A stretch of DNA of 56,244 bases from Pseudomonas fontis (GCF_028656955.1 NZ_JAMDGY010000045.1:1-56244); one strand, 5' to 3'; counted from the stretch's first letter, positions 45,222 through 54,221 are shown. Numbers and translations: made by a program. Notes: generated from the sequence alone by a model not told the origin.

Positions 45222-45920
45222 TCAGGCTTTGAGGGTGCGTTTTTCGATGCGCTTCTCGAAGGTGCCGACGATGACCCGGTCGACATAGATGCCCGGGGTG
45301 TGGATCTCGCTAGGCAGCAGCACGCCCGGCTCGACGATCTCCTCGACCTCGACCACAGTGATCTTGCCGGCAGTGGCCGCCAGCGGATTGAAGTTCTGCG
45401 CAGTGTTGCGGTACACCACGTTGCCGTAATGGTCGGCCTTCCAGCCCTTGACGATGGCGAAGTCGCCGGTGATGGCTTCTTCGAGGATGTACTTGCGCCC
45501 GTTGAACTCGCGCACTTCCTTGCCTTCGGCAACCGGGGTGCCGTAGCCGGTAGCGGTGAAGAACGCCGGGATACCCGCGCCGCCGGCACGCATCTTCTCG
45601 GCCAGGGTGCCTTGCGGGGTCAGTTCCACTTCCAGCTCGCCGCTGAGCAGTTGGCGTTCGAACTCGGCGTTCTCGCCGACATAGGAGGCGACCATCTTGC
45701 GGATCTGGTGGTCTTCCAGCAGCACGCCCAGGCCAAAGCCATCGACGCCGCAGTTGTTCGAGACCACGGTCAGGCCCTTGACGCCACGGCGCTTGATTTC
45801 ACCAATGAGGTTTTCCGGGATGCCGCACAGGCCGAAACCGCCCGCCAGCACCGTCATGTTGTCGGTCAGGCCTTCGAGGGCCTGTTCATAGGTTGCTACG
45901 CGCTTGTCCAGTCCGGCCAT
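45222..45920 (-). CDS. scoA: 3-oxoacid CoA-transferase subunit A, 232 aa
   Basis: This is the alpha subunit of the class I CoA-transferase, with the CoA-binding signature GGFGLCGIPE at residues 27-36 and family stretches VVSNNCGVDGFGLGVLL, GAGIPAFFTATGYGT and GDFAIVKGWKADHYGN. Full length. The ATG at 45920 has an AAGGCGG site. It is the first gene of the operon, with the divergent aldo/keto reductase on its other side, so its promoter lies in 45921-46156. With subunit B it converts acetoacetate to acetoacetyl-CoA in the cytoplasm, feeding thiolase. Named atoD in some genomes. Confidence 0.93.
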   Translation of the reverse strand: MAGLDKRVATYEQALEGLTDNMTVLAGGFGLCGIPENLIGEIKRRGVKGLTVVSNNCGVDGFGLGVLLEDHQIRKMVASYVGENAEFERQLLSGELEVELTPQGTLAEKMRAGGAGIPAFFTATGYGTPVAEGKEVREFNGRKYILEEAITGDFAIVKGWKADHYGNVVYRNTAQNFNPLAATAGKITVVEVEEIVEPGVLLPSEIHTPGIYVDRVIVGTFEKRIEKRTLKA

Positions 45921-46156
45921 GTTGATCCGCCTTTTGTAGTTGTTGAGCCGACAAGGGTTGTCGGAGAGCGTCTGGCTGCATCTTCACCCTTGCCGACTGT
46001 TTTGTTAATTTTGTTTTTTTGATCGATTGTTTGATATTTCAGATCAATCCCCACGCCGCTATGGGAACTTCCATTGCCGGTGAAGCGGGCCAACACACTT
46101 GACCTGCCGGCAAACCCTAAAGGACAGTAGACCACTCAACCGTTCAAGGAGCTGGC
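45921..46156. promoter_or_regulatory. Divergent control region with inverted repeat (46019-46047)
   Basis: This 236-bp gap lies between the divergent scoA and aldo/keto reductase. It contains an unusually AT-rich stretch (46007-46048) and the inverted repeat TTGATC-N17-GATCAA, the most likely operator. No promoter elements can be assigned with confidence. AAGGAG at 46146-46151 is the ribosome site of the reductase. Confidence 0.4.
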
Positions 46157-46978
46157 ATGCGCACGTTGAAGCTTGGTGAATCCACCGTTCCGGTCATTGG
46201 CCAGGGCACCTGGCACATGGGCGAAGACCCGGCCCAGCGCAAACGGGAAGTCGCCGCCCTGCAGCAGGGCATCGACCTCGGCATGACCCTGCTGGACACC
46301 GCCGAAATGTACGCCGAGGGCGGCGCCGAAAGCGTGGTCGGCGAAGCCTTGCAGGGGCGCCGCGAGCAGGTCTTCCTGGTCAGCAAGGTCTACCCGCACA
46401 ACGCCAGCCGCCAGGGCATCCCCGCCGCCTGCGAGCGCAGCCTCAAGCGCCTGGGCACCGAGCACATCGACCTGTACCTGCTGCACTGGCGTGGCCAGTA
46501 CCCGCTGGAGGAAACCGTCGAGGCCTTCGAGCACTTGCGCAAGGCCGGCAAGATCGGCCGCTGGGGCGTCTCCAATTTCGACCTGGACGACCTGCGTGAA
46601 CTGGACAACCCGTCCTGCGCGGCCAATCAGGTGCTGTACAACCCCGAGCAGCGCGGCATCGAGTTCGACCTGCTGCCCTGGAGCCAGCGCCAATACCTGC
46701 CGACCCTGGCGTACTGCCCACTGGCCCAGGCCGGGCGCCTGCTGCGCCACCCGGTATTGCAGCAGATCGCCGAACAGCACGGCGCCACCCCGGCCCAGGT
46801 CTGCCTTGCCTGGGCCACCCGCCAGGAAGACGTGATTGCCATCCCCAAGGCGGTCGAGCCACGCCACGTGCAACTCAACGCCGCAGCCGCCAAGCTGAAC
46901 CTGCGTAGCGAAGACCTGCTCGCCATTGACCGGGCCTTCCCGGCGCCGACCCGCAAGCAGCATCTGGCGATGGTCTGA
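46157..46978 (+). CDS. Aldo/keto reductase, 273 aa
   Basis: This is a cytoplasmic NADPH-dependent aldo/keto reductase with a TIM-barrel fold. The catalytic tetrad is visible as Asp47, Tyr52, Lys77 and His110, in LLDTAEMY, LVSKVYP and YLLHWRG. NADPH-binding features are GRWGVSNFD and, late in the protein, VIAIPKAVEPRHVQLN. The length is at the short end of the family but complete. The start is supported by AAGGAG six bases upstream. It is divergent from the CoA-transferase operon and convergent with dnaE2, their stop codons lying 1 bp apart with no terminator between them. The substrate is unknown. Confidence 0.93.
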   Translation: MRTLKLGESTVPVIGQGTWHMGEDPAQRKREVAALQQGIDLGMTLLDTAEMYAEGGAESVVGEALQGRREQVFLVSKVYPHNASRQGIPAACERSLKRLGTEHIDLYLLHWRGQYPLEETVEAFEHLRKAGKIGRWGVSNFDLDDLRELDNPSCAANQVLYNPEQRGIEFDLLPWSQRQYLPTLAYCPLAQAGRLLRHPVLQQIAEQHGATPAQVCLAWATRQEDVIAIPKAVEPRHVQLNAAAAKLNLRSEDLLAIDRAFPAPTRKQHLAMV

Positions 46979-46979
46979 A

Positions 46980-49900
46980 TCAATGAAAGTCCCGGCTGCG
47001 CACATCCAGCCCGTGTAGCAACGGGCTGAGGTCTTCGAGGCGACGGGCTATCAGGTGGCGGACACCCTCGGCGCACTCCAGCCGGCCCATTACCCGCAAC
47101 AGTTGCGAACCCACCAGCACCCGTCGCTGACGCTCGGCGATGTCGCGCCAGACCACCACATTGACCATGCCGAACTCGTCTTCCAGGGTGACGAAAGTCA
47201 CCCCGCTGGCGGTTTGCGGGCGCTGGCGGCCGGTGACCAGGCCGACCACGCTGACCGCATCGCCATGCCCGGCCTGATCCAGCGCCCGCGAGCTGCGACA
47301 ACCCAGGCCGTCGAGACGGCGGCGCAGCAGGCTCAAGGGATGCGGGCCGAGGGTGGTGCCCACGCTGGCATAGTCGGCAAACAGGTCTTCGCCGACACTC
47401 GGCGCCGGCAGTTCGACCGCCGCTTCGCGCGGCGCCTCGACGCCAGCGAACAACGGCAATTGCGCCTGCACCGCCGCCACTTCCCAGCGCGCCTGATAAC
47501 GATGCCCCGCCAGGGCGCGCAAGGCCCCGGCATCGGCCAGCAATTCACGCGCACGGGCATCCAGGCCCACCCGCTGGCAGAGGTCGAGCACATCCGTGAA
47601 TGCCCTGCCCGCGCGCACCTGCTCCAGGTGCAGCATGTCTTCCTGGCGCAACCCCCGCACCTGGCGCAGGCCCATGCGCAGGGCTAGGCGACCGTCGTCC
47701 AGCGGTTCCAGGCTGCAATCCCAGGTGCTGTAGCGCACATCCACCGGGCGAATCTCGATACGGTGGCGGCGTGCGTCCTGGATGATCTGGTCGGGGCTGT
47801 AGAAACCCATCGGCCAGCTGTTGATCAGCGCGCAGGCGAAGATCGCCGGTTCATGGCATTTGAGCCAGCAACTGGCATAGGTCAGCAAGGCGAAACTGGC
47901 GGCGTGGGACTCCGGGAAGCCATAGCTGCCAAAGCCCTTGATCTGCTCGAAGATCCGTTCGGCGAATTCGAGGCTGTAGCCGTTTTTCAGCATGCCCTGG
48001 GTCAGCCGCTCGCGGTGCGGCTCCAGCCCGCCATGGCGCTTCCAGGCAGCCATCGAACGGCGCAGTTGGTCAGCCTCGCCGGCCGTATAGTCGGCAGCGA
48101 CCATTGCCAACTCCATCACCTGCTCCTGAAACAGCGGCACGCCCAGGGTGCGTTCGAACACTTTCTTCAAGGCATCCGAGGGGTAGGTCACTTCCTCTTC
48201 CTTGTTCCGCCGACGCAGGTACGGGTGGACCATGTCGCCCTGGATCGGCCCCGGCCGCACAATCGCCACCTCGATCACCAGGTCATAGAAGTTGCGCGGC
48301 TTGAGCCTGGGCAGCATGGCCATCTGCGCCCGCGACTCGATCTGGAATACGCCCACGGTGTCGGCACGGCCGATCATGTCGTAGGTCGGGCTGTCGTTGG
48401 CCGGGATGCTCGCGATGCTCAACTCGTGGCCCCGGTGCAGGCGGATCAGGTCGAAGCAGCGGCGCAAGGCGCTGAGCATGCCCAGCGCCAGAATATCGAC
48501 CTTGAGCAGGCCGACCAGGTCGAGGTCGTCCTTGTCCCACTGGATCACCGTGCGTTCTTCCATCGCGGCGTTTTCCACCGGCACCAGGGTGTCCAGCGGC
48601 TGCTCGGAAATCACGAAGCCACCCGGGTGCTGGGACAGATGTCGGGGAAAGCCGATCAGCTCGCCAGTCAGTGTCAGTACCCGGTGCAGCAACGCGCTGT
48701 GCGGGTCGAAACCGGCCTCGCGCAGGGCTTCGGCGCTGGGCACGCGGTCGCTCCAACGCCCGCAGCAATCGGCCAGGGCGTTGATCTGGTCGGGCGGCAG
48801 GCCGAGCACCCGGGCGATATCGCGCACCGCCCCCGCGGCATGGTAGGTACTGGCCACGGCGGTCAATGCGGCGCGATGCCGGCCATAACGGCGGAACACG
48901 TATTGCAGCACCTCTTCACGGCGCTCGTGCTCGAAGTCGACGTCGATGTCCGGGGGCTCATCGCGTTCGCGGGACAGGAACCGCTCGAACAGCAGGTGCA
49001 CCTGGGTCGGGTCCAGCTCGGTGATGCCCAGCACGAAGCACACCACCGAGTTGGCCGCCGAGCCCCGCCCCTGGCAGAGGATGCCCTGGCTGCGGGCGAA
49101 CTGGACGATGTCGTAGACCGTGAGGAAGTAGCTCTCGTAGTTCAGCTCGGCGATCAGTGCCAACTCGTGCTCAAGGGTGCTGCGCACCTCGGCCGTGATG
49201 CCTTGCGGCCAGCGCCAGCGCAGGCCTTTTTCGCTCAGCGCGCGCAACCAGCTGGTGGCGCTGTGGCCGCTGGGGACGACTTCATGCGGGTATTGATAGC
49301 GCAACTGCCCCAGGTCGAACCGGCAGCGCTCGGCAATCTGCACGCTGGCCTCAAGCAGCGCCGGCGGGTACAACTCGGCCAGTTGCGCCAGGGGCCGCAG
49401 GTGGCGTTCACCATTGGCGAACAGGCGGTGCCCGGCCTCGGCCACCGTGGTGTGATGGCGCACGGCAGTCATGCAGTCTTGCAGGGCGCGGCGCCCGCGC
49501 GCGTGCATCTGCACGTCGCCGCAGGCCACCGGGGTGATGTTCAGGGTTGTGGCCAGCGCCAGTAGTTGTTGCAGCCGTTGCTGGTCATCGGCGCCACGGT
49601 GCAGGTGCACGGCCAGCCACAGGCGCTCGGCAAATACCGTGCGCAACCACTGCCCGGTTGCCGGGGCCGCTTCGGCGTCCGGCACCCACAGCGCGAGCAA
49701 GCCTTCGCGGCACTCGCCAAGGTCTTCACGCAGCAGGCGGTACTCGCCCTTTTTCGCCCGCCGCCGGCCCAGGCTGATCAGCCGGCACAATTGCTGGTAG
49801 CCCTGCAGGTTTTCCGCCAGCAGGACCAGCTTGGGGCCGTCTTCAAGCTGTACTTCGCTGCCGACGACCAGCGCCATGCCCACGGCTTTCGCCGCCTGCC

Positions 49901-50057
49901 AGGCGCGCACGATACCGGCCAGGGTGCACTCGTCGGTGATCGCCAGCGCCCGGTAACCCTGCAGTTGGGCCCGTTCGAACAGCTCGCGGGCACTCGAGGC
50001 ACCGCGCTGGAAGCTGAAGCTCGACAGGCAGTGCAGCTCGGCATACCCCACGCTCAT
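46980..50057 (-). CDS. dnaE2: Error-prone DNA polymerase DnaE2 (ImuC), 1025 aa
   Basis: This is a C-family DNA polymerase used for translesion synthesis together with ImuA and ImuB. The N-terminal PHP domain begins YAELHCLSSFSFQRGAS. Polymerase catalytic acids are seen in PDIDVDFEHERR (about residues 366-377) and in KVDILALGMLSAL. The C-terminal OB domain includes VTFVTLEDEFGMVNVVVW. The frame is open to 50078, but the ATG at 50057 is preferred: it overlaps the imuB stop (ATGA at 50054-50057) and gives the usual DnaE2 N-terminus, MSVGYAELH. It is the last gene of the lexA2-imuA-imuB-dnaE2 operon and is expected to be induced by DNA damage. Confidence 0.96.
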   Translation of the reverse strand: MSVGYAELHCLSSFSFQRGASSARELFERAQLQGYRALAITDECTLAGIVRAWQAAKAVGMALVVGSEVQLEDGPKLVLLAENLQGYQQLCRLISLGRRRAKKGEYRLLREDLGECREGLLALWVPDAEAAPATGQWLRTVFAERLWLAVHLHRGADDQQRLQQLLALATTLNITPVACGDVQMHARGRRALQDCMTAVRHHTTVAEAGHRLFANGERHLRPLAQLAELYPPALLEASVQIAERCRFDLGQLRYQYPHEVVPSGHSATSWLRALSEKGLRWRWPQGITAEVRSTLEHELALIAELNYESYFLTVYDIVQFARSQGILCQGRGSAANSVVCFVLGITELDPTQVHLLFERFLSRERDEPPDIDVDFEHERREEVLQYVFRRYGRHRAALTAVASTYHAAGAVRDIARVLGLPPDQINALADCCGRWSDRVPSAEALREAGFDPHSALLHRVLTLTGELIGFPRHLSQHPGGFVISEQPLDTLVPVENAAMEERTVIQWDKDDLDLVGLLKVDILALGMLSALRRCFDLIRLHRGHELSIASIPANDSPTYDMIGRADTVGVFQIESRAQMAMLPRLKPRNFYDLVIEVAIVRPGPIQGDMVHPYLRRRNKEEEVTYPSDALKKVFERTLGVPLFQEQVMELAMVAADYTAGEADQLRRSMAAWKRHGGLEPHRERLTQGMLKNGYSLEFAERIFEQIKGFGSYGFPESHAASFALLTYASCWLKCHEPAIFACALINSWPMGFYSPDQIIQDARRHRIEIRPVDVRYSTWDCSLEPLDDGRLALRMGLRQVRGLRQEDMLHLEQVRAGRAFTDVLDLCQRVGLDARARELLADAGALRALAGHRYQARWEVAAVQAQLPLFAGVEAPREAAVELPAPSVGEDLFADYASVGTTLGPHPLSLLRRRLDGLGCRSSRALDQAGHGDAVSVVGLVTGRQRPQTASGVTFVTLEDEFGMVNVVVWRDIAERQRRVLVGSQLLRVMGRLECAEGVRHLIARRLEDLSPLLHGLDVRSRDFH

Positions 50058-51472
50058 GCGAACCAGCCCTGCAGCCACAGCGGGCCGTCTTCACCGATTC
50101 GGCGATAGGCCCAGCCGCGCTGGCCGCTGGCGGTTTCGATGCGGTAGTAATCGCGGCGCACATCAGCGCCGTCCCACCAGCCCGACTCGACCCGCTCGGG
50201 CCCGGCCAACAGGCGCAGCCCGTGCAAGGGCAAGGCTTGCGGCTCGGCCAGCAACCAGCCCGGGCGTAACGGTCCGGGGCTGCTCGCCAGGGCCTTGGTC
50301 GTGTTGGCGCTGCGCCAGGCGCATTCGGGGCGATGGTCGGCAACCGCCTGCACGCCCTGCACGGCCTCATCGCCCAAGCGGGCGCGCAGCCGCTCGCGCA
50401 ACTGCTCCCAGTTCTGCTGTTGTTGCGGGCGCGCATTGAACAGCTCGCCGGGCTGCGGGACAAAGGCCGGCAGGTCTTCGGCGCACAGGCGCAAATTGCG
50501 CACCGGAGCGACGATCTGCAGTTGCTCCAGGCGGCCACGGGCCAGCTCGAAGAGCCTCCCCGCCTCGCGCTCGGCCGCCAGCAGGCCGACCGCAACCTCG
50601 GTGTCGGGCAGCCCGGCGGCATGTTCCAGGTGCAGGATGAAACGCTGCACGCCGCCATCGCGGCTGGCGAGGAAGGCGGCAAGGTCGGCGATCAGCCGGC
50701 GCAGCGGGAACAGCAGGGCCTGATGCGACTCGACATCAAAATTCAGCTCCAGCCGGGCATCGAAGCGGTCGGCCGGGAGGTAGCAGGCCAAGGCCATGGG
50801 GCGCAGGCCGAACAGGCGGTCCAGGTGCAGTTGCACCCCGGCGGCAAAGCGCCGGGCCAGGGTGTCACGCGGCAGCGCCAGCACCTGGTCGAGGCGGCGC
50901 AGGCCCATGCGTTCAAAGGCCTTGGCCGCGTCGGCCGGCAAGCCGACGCGGTCGATAGGCATCTGCAGCAGGGCCTGGCGCGTCGTCTGCGCACAGCTTG
51001 CAGCCAGCCCATCATGGGCGTTGGCAAGCATGCGCGCGGCCACCGGGTTGCTTGCCAACACGATGCGGTGACGCAGGCCCAGGTCGGTCAGCTCGGCGCG
51101 CAAGCGCGCCTCGAAGGCTGGCCAGGGGCCAAACAGGCCGAGGGTCGATTGCACCTCCAGCAGCAACGCCCGTGGGTAGTGCAGGCTGACCTGGCCACTG
51201 AAACGGTAAGCCCAGGCGGCGAGCAGTTGCTGCAATTGCTCGACCGCTGCCGGGTCATGCTCGACGCAGACGAACTCGCGGGCCAGCGCCTGGGCGGTGC
51301 TCAGGCTTTGCCCGGCACGCAGGCCCAGCGCGCGCGCCGGCAGGTTGACCGCTTGCAGCACGCGGCGCTGGGCCGGGCCACTGAGCAGCACCAGCGGCGT
51401 GTCGGGGTCGTCGCGTGCGCGCAGCACGCTGTCGAGCGCCAGCTGCGGCAGCAGAATGCAGGCCCAGAGCAT
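50054..51472 (-). CDS. imuB: ImuB, Y-family polymerase-like mutasome hub, 472 aa
   Basis: This protein is homologous to Y-family polymerases, but I do not see the acidic catalytic residues, as is typical of ImuB, which is thought to link ImuA, DnaE2 and the sliding clamp. The start of the palm is LWACILLPQLALDSVLRAR. The helix-hairpin part (LPADAAKAFERMGLRRLDQVL) and little-finger region follow. The C-terminus, WYR-like (GWWDGADVRRDYYRIETASGQRGWAYR), matches the ImuB C-terminal family feature. The frame extends to a TTG at 51475; the ATG at 51472 is chosen, with GGGGTGA upstream. It overlaps dnaE2 by 4 bp. Confidence 0.93.
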   Translation of the reverse strand: MLWACILLPQLALDSVLRARDDPDTPLVLLSGPAQRRVLQAVNLPARALGLRAGQSLSTAQALAREFVCVEHDPAAVEQLQQLLAAWAYRFSGQVSLHYPRALLLEVQSTLGLFGPWPAFEARLRAELTDLGLRHRIVLASNPVAARMLANAHDGLAASCAQTTRQALLQMPIDRVGLPADAAKAFERMGLRRLDQVLALPRDTLARRFAAGVQLHLDRLFGLRPMALACYLPADRFDARLELNFDVESHQALLFPLRRLIADLAAFLASRDGGVQRFILHLEHAAGLPDTEVAVGLLAAEREAGRLFELARGRLEQLQIVAPVRNLRLCAEDLPAFVPQPGELFNARPQQQQNWEQLRERLRARLGDEAVQGVQAVADHRPECAWRSANTTKALASSPGPLRPGWLLAEPQALPLHGLRLLAGPERVESGWWDGADVRRDYYRIETASGQRGWAYRRIGEDGPLWLQGWFA

Positions 51473-51478
51473 CAATCA

Positions 51479-52096
51479 TCACCCCTGCCCGGTCATGGCA
51501 ATCGGCGCACGGGGCGCCAGCCCGCCACGGCACTTGAGCACCCGCCACTGCGCCGGTCGGGCATCGACGGCAATCCGCAGGGCCGCAGGCGACGGGTTCA
51601 GCGCCGCCTGTTGCGGGCGGCAGGCGAAGGCCAGGGTCTGGCCGGTTTCGGCGGCCACCTGCAAGCGTCGCAGCGAACGGTCGTCAGCCTTTTTCGGCCA
51701 GCACAACACCGCGCCGCAACTGCCTGAACGCAGGCACTGCTCGACCGCCCACAGTGCCTCGTCGGCGGCTGCGTCGATCCAGGCCAGCTGGCGCAGGTCG
51801 ATACCGGCCGCCTGCCAGGCAGGCGGATAAGGGATGTACGGCGGCGCCACCAGCACCACCCGCTCGCCGTTGCCGGTGAGCCGTGCCAGGCTCGGCCAGA
51901 GCAGTTGCAACTCGCCGCAGCCATCGGCCGCCAGGAGGATTTCGCTGAGCGCCGAGGGCGGCCAGCCACCGCCGGGCAATGCTGCGTCCAGCGCCGCATG
52001 CCCGGTGGGTTGCAGGCCCTGGGGCTGGGCCAGCGGCCGGCCTTTCCAGACCCGGCGCTCGTCGAGCAGGCCGTCGAGGCTGACCACCGCGCCCAT
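51479..52096 (-). CDS. imuA: ImuA, RecA-like mutasome protein, 205 aa
   Basis: This is a translesion-synthesis accessory protein with a degenerate RecA/SulA-like core. The segment LDAALPGGGWPPSALSEIL is the typical start of the domain, followed by GERVVLVAPPYIPYPPAW and the strand LAFACRPQQAALNPSPAALRI. No intact Walker A is seen. The ATG overlaps the lexA2 stop by one base (TGATG at 52094-52098). It is the second gene of the SOS cassette. Confidence 0.93.
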   Translation of the reverse strand: MGAVVSLDGLLDERRVWKGRPLAQPQGLQPTGHAALDAALPGGGWPPSALSEILLAADGCGELQLLWPSLARLTGNGERVVLVAPPYIPYPPAWQAAGIDLRQLAWIDAAADEALWAVEQCLRSGSCGAVLCWPKKADDRSLRRLQVAAETGQTLAFACRPQQAALNPSPAALRIAVDARPAQWRVLKCRGGLAPRAPIAMTGQG

Positions 52097-52704
52097 CAGT
52101 CGCGCCTCACCAGGCCGCAGAACACCCCTTCGATGACGAAGTCGCGCTCCGGGCCGACCTCGATCGGAGCGTAGGCCGGGTTGCGCGGCAGCAGGCGGTA
52201 ATGCCCGCCACTGCGCTGGAAGCGCTTGATGGTCACCTCGCCGTCGAGCCGGGCGACGATGATCTGCCCGTCACGGGCGTCGGCCTGCTGCTTGATGCCC
52301 ACCAGGTCGCCGTCGAGGATGCCGTCGTCGATCATCGAGTCGCCGCGCACCTTCAGCAGGTAGTCCGGCGAGCGGCTGAACAGGTGCGCGTCGAGCATCA
52401 ATTGTTCGTGGATATCAACATCCGGGCCGATTGGCCGGCCCGCCGCCACCTGGCCAAGCACCGGGATCTCCAGCACCTCGGGGCGGCGCAACGCGCCGGC
52501 CAGGCGGATGCCGCGCGCCTGGTTGGGCGTGACCTCGATAAAGCCGGCCTCGCAGAGGGCCACGATGTGCTTGCGCGCCACGCTGCGCGAGGCAAAACCG
52601 AAGGCCTCGGCGATATCGGCGAGGCTCGGCGGTTGCCCTTGCTGCGCGATGCGCTCGCGGATGAAGGTCAGGATGGCGCTGCGTTTGGGAGAGAGTCTGG
52701 TCAT
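52096..52704 (-). CDS. lexA2: LexA2, SOS repressor of the mutasome cassette, 202 aa
   Basis: This is a self-cleaving repressor. The winged HTH is at residues 1-65, with ASRSVARKHIVALCEAG in the recognition region, unlike the E. coli type. The cleavage site is Ala88-Gly89 in VAAGRP, and the catalytic dyad is Ser123 (GDSM) and Lys160 (TIKRF). The frame is open to 52797, but upstream ATGs lie in or before the operator; the ATG at 52704 is chosen because it gives the normal LexA N-terminus, MTRLSPKRSAIL. It represses its own operon and is released by RecA-stimulated cleavage. P. putida is known to have two LexA proteins; this is the second type, to judge by the operator and the neighbours. Confidence 0.93.
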   Translation of the reverse strand: MTRLSPKRSAILTFIRERIAQQGQPPSLADIAEAFGFASRSVARKHIVALCEAGFIEVTPNQARGIRLAGALRRPEVLEIPVLGQVAAGRPIGPDVDIHEQLMLDAHLFSRSPDYLLKVRGDSMIDDGILDGDLVGIKQQADARDGQIIVARLDGEVTIKRFQRSGGHYRLLPRNPAYAPIEVGPERDFVIEGVFCGLVRRD

Positions 52705-52705
52705 G

Positions 52706-52721
52706 GAGTACATTTGTACTC
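52706..52721. promoter_or_regulatory. LexA2 operator
   Basis: The perfect palindrome GAGTAC-N4-GTACTC lies one base upstream of the chosen lexA2 ATG. It fits the AGTAC-N4 type site described for P. putida LexA2, not the CTGT-N8-ACAG box. On the minus strand it covers a possible -10 (TACAAA, 17 bp after TGGTCA), which would put transcription start at or next to the ATG. Confidence 0.85.
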
Positions 52722-52814
52722 TTTTCGGCTGTACCTGACCAGCCCCGCTGATCGGCCAACCCGGCTGATCCAGATGGCGGTTATGATGGCCGGCCATTGC
52801 CGCGGAAACTGCCC

Positions 52815-53471
52815 ATGCTTGAAGCCTTGCTGTTCGACCTCGACGGTACCCTGACCGATACCGACAAACTCCACCTGCTGGCCATGCAACAGCTGTTGCT
52901 CGAAGACGGCCGGGTGCTGACCGAAGCCGAGTTCGATGAGCACGTCAGCGGTCGGGCCAATGCCGACTTGTGCCGTTACCTGTTTCCGGGGCGCCCGGTG
53001 AGCGAGCACCAGGCCTTTGCCGACCGCAAGGAAGCGCGCTTTCGCGAGCTGTCACCGACCTTGCAGCCGACACCCGGGCTGCTACGCCTGATCGACTACG
53101 CCGAGCGCGGCGGCATCGGCATGGCGGTAGTGACCAACGCGCCACGGGCCAATGCCACGCACATGCTGGCCGCAATGGGCCTGGCGGGGCGGTTCGAGCA
53201 TGTGCTGGTAGCGGAGGAGTTGCCCCGGGCCAAGCCTGATCCCCTGCCCTACCTGAGCGGGCTGCAGCGCCTGGGGGCGCGGGCTGGGCATGCGCTGGCA
53301 TTCGAGGATTCGGTGCCGGGGGTCACGGCGGCGAGCCAGGCCGGGATTTTTACCGTGGGGTTGTCAACCAGCCAAAAACCGGAGGTGTTGATGGCCGCCG
53401 GGGCGCAGTTGGTGGTGAGTGACTTTGAAGATGAGCGGTTGTGGGCGGTGATCGAGCGCATGGTTCGCTGA
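52815..53471 (+). CDS. HAD-superfamily phosphatase (beta-phosphoglucomutase-like), 218 aa
   Basis: This is a cytoplasmic phosphatase or phosphomutase of HAD subfamily I. Motif I is FDLDGTLTDTD (nucleophile Asp9 and Asp11), motif II is VVTNAPRANA (Thr), motif III Lys is in RAKPDPLPYL, and motif IV is FEDSVPGVTAASQAG. The cap is helical and lies between motifs I and II. A TTG at 52797 would add six residues; the ATG at 52815 with GGAAA upstream is preferred. It is divergent from lexA2, so its promoter must lie in 52705-52814, where the LexA2 operator is. The substrate is not predictable. Confidence 0.9.
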   Translation: MLEALLFDLDGTLTDTDKLHLLAMQQLLLEDGRVLTEAEFDEHVSGRANADLCRYLFPGRPVSEHQAFADRKEARFRELSPTLQPTPGLLRLIDYAERGGIGMAVVTNAPRANATHMLAAMGLAGRFEHVLVAEELPRAKPDPLPYLSGLQRLGARAGHALAFEDSVPGVTAASQAGIFTVGLSTSQKPEVLMAAGAQLVVSDFEDERLWAVIERMVR

Positions 53472-53487
53472 ACCACCAGGCATTACC

Positions 53488-53581
53488 GTAGCCGCTGCCG
53501 TAAGGCTGCGCTCGCCTGCACAGCAGGCGCCGCCTTTGGGAGCCCTCACGGGCTCCAGCGCAGCCTCACGGCAGCGGCTAC
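53488..53581. repeat. Long hairpin intergenic element between convergent HAD and tetR genes
   Basis: Arms 53488-53512 (starts GTAGCCGCTGCCGT) and 53557-53581 (ends ACGGCAGCGGCTAC) pair almost fully. Inside are two smaller hairpins, GCCTGC/GCAGGC and GGAGCC/GGGCTCC. Elements of this shape are frequent between Pseudomonas genes, and it could terminate both genes. Confidence 0.75.
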
Positions 53582-53600
53582 AGAATTGTCATCAGCCTTC

Positions 53601-54221
53601 TCAAGGCTCTAGCCCGATCCCTCGCAAAATCACGCTGATCACCGTCTGCAATGCCCGCTCGAACTGCGATTCGCTCAACGGCTTGTGCGCATTGAGCACA
53701 CTCACCTGGTGGCTGAAGTCCGCATAGTGCTGGGTCGACGCCCAGATCATGTACAACAACCCCGACGGCTCCACCGGCAGGATCCGGCCATCCTCCACCC
53801 ACTGGCGAATCTTGCCCTCCTTGATCTTCGCCCAGGCATACAAGCTCTCATCCAGCGCTTCACCCAGGTTCGGCGCCCCGTGGATGATCTCGTCGGCCCA
53901 GACTTTCGAGCCATACGGCCGAGTCCAGGAGTGGTTCATCTTGGCGCGGATATAGGTACTGAGCACAATCCGCGGGTCGTCATACAGCTCGAAACACAAG
54001 GCATCCTGCTTCCACACCTCCAGCAGGTCGAACAGCACCGCCTGGTACAGCTCGGCCTTGGTGCTGAAGTAATAATGCACGTTGCTGCGCGGGATCTGCG
54101 CGGCCTCGGCGATATCGACCATGGCCGTGCCGGCATAACCCTTCTCGGCAAAGACCTGCTCGGCCGCGATCAGGATCTTGTCGACGTTGCGTTGACGGAT
54201 GTTCTGCTTGTGCGCGGTCAT
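53601..54221 (-). CDS. TetR-family regulator with RutR-like C-terminal domain, 206 aa
   Basis: The N-terminal TetR HTH (KILIAAEQVFAEKGYAGTAMVDIAEAAQIPRSNVHYYFSTK, here cited by its ends, about residues 15-54) is intact. The C-terminal part contains MNHSWTRPYGSKVWADEIIH, characteristic of the RutR/YcdC-type ligand domain. The ligand is unknown. It is in line with the ABM monooxygenase upstream (100 bp), which may be its target or co-transcribed. The inverted repeat at 54303-54323 is a possible operator. Confidence 0.9.
   Translation of the reverse strand: MTAHKQNIRQRNVDKILIAAEQVFAEKGYAGTAMVDIAEAAQIPRSNVHYYFSTKAELYQAVLFDLLEVWKQDALCFELYDDPRIVLSTYIRAKMNHSWTRPYGSKVWADEIIHGAPNLGEALDESLYAWAKIKEGKIRQWVEDGRILPVEPSGLLYMIWASTQHYADFSHQVSVLNAHKPLSESQFERALQTVISVILRGIGLEP

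Noticed and set aside
50058..50078. Longer start for dnaE2 at 50078
   Set aside because: The ATG at 50057 forms the ATGA overlap with imuB and gives the usual DnaE2 N-terminus.
52705..52797. Longer start for lexA2 at 52797
   Set aside because: The extension would be translated through the LexA2 operator and has no similarity to LexA N-termini.
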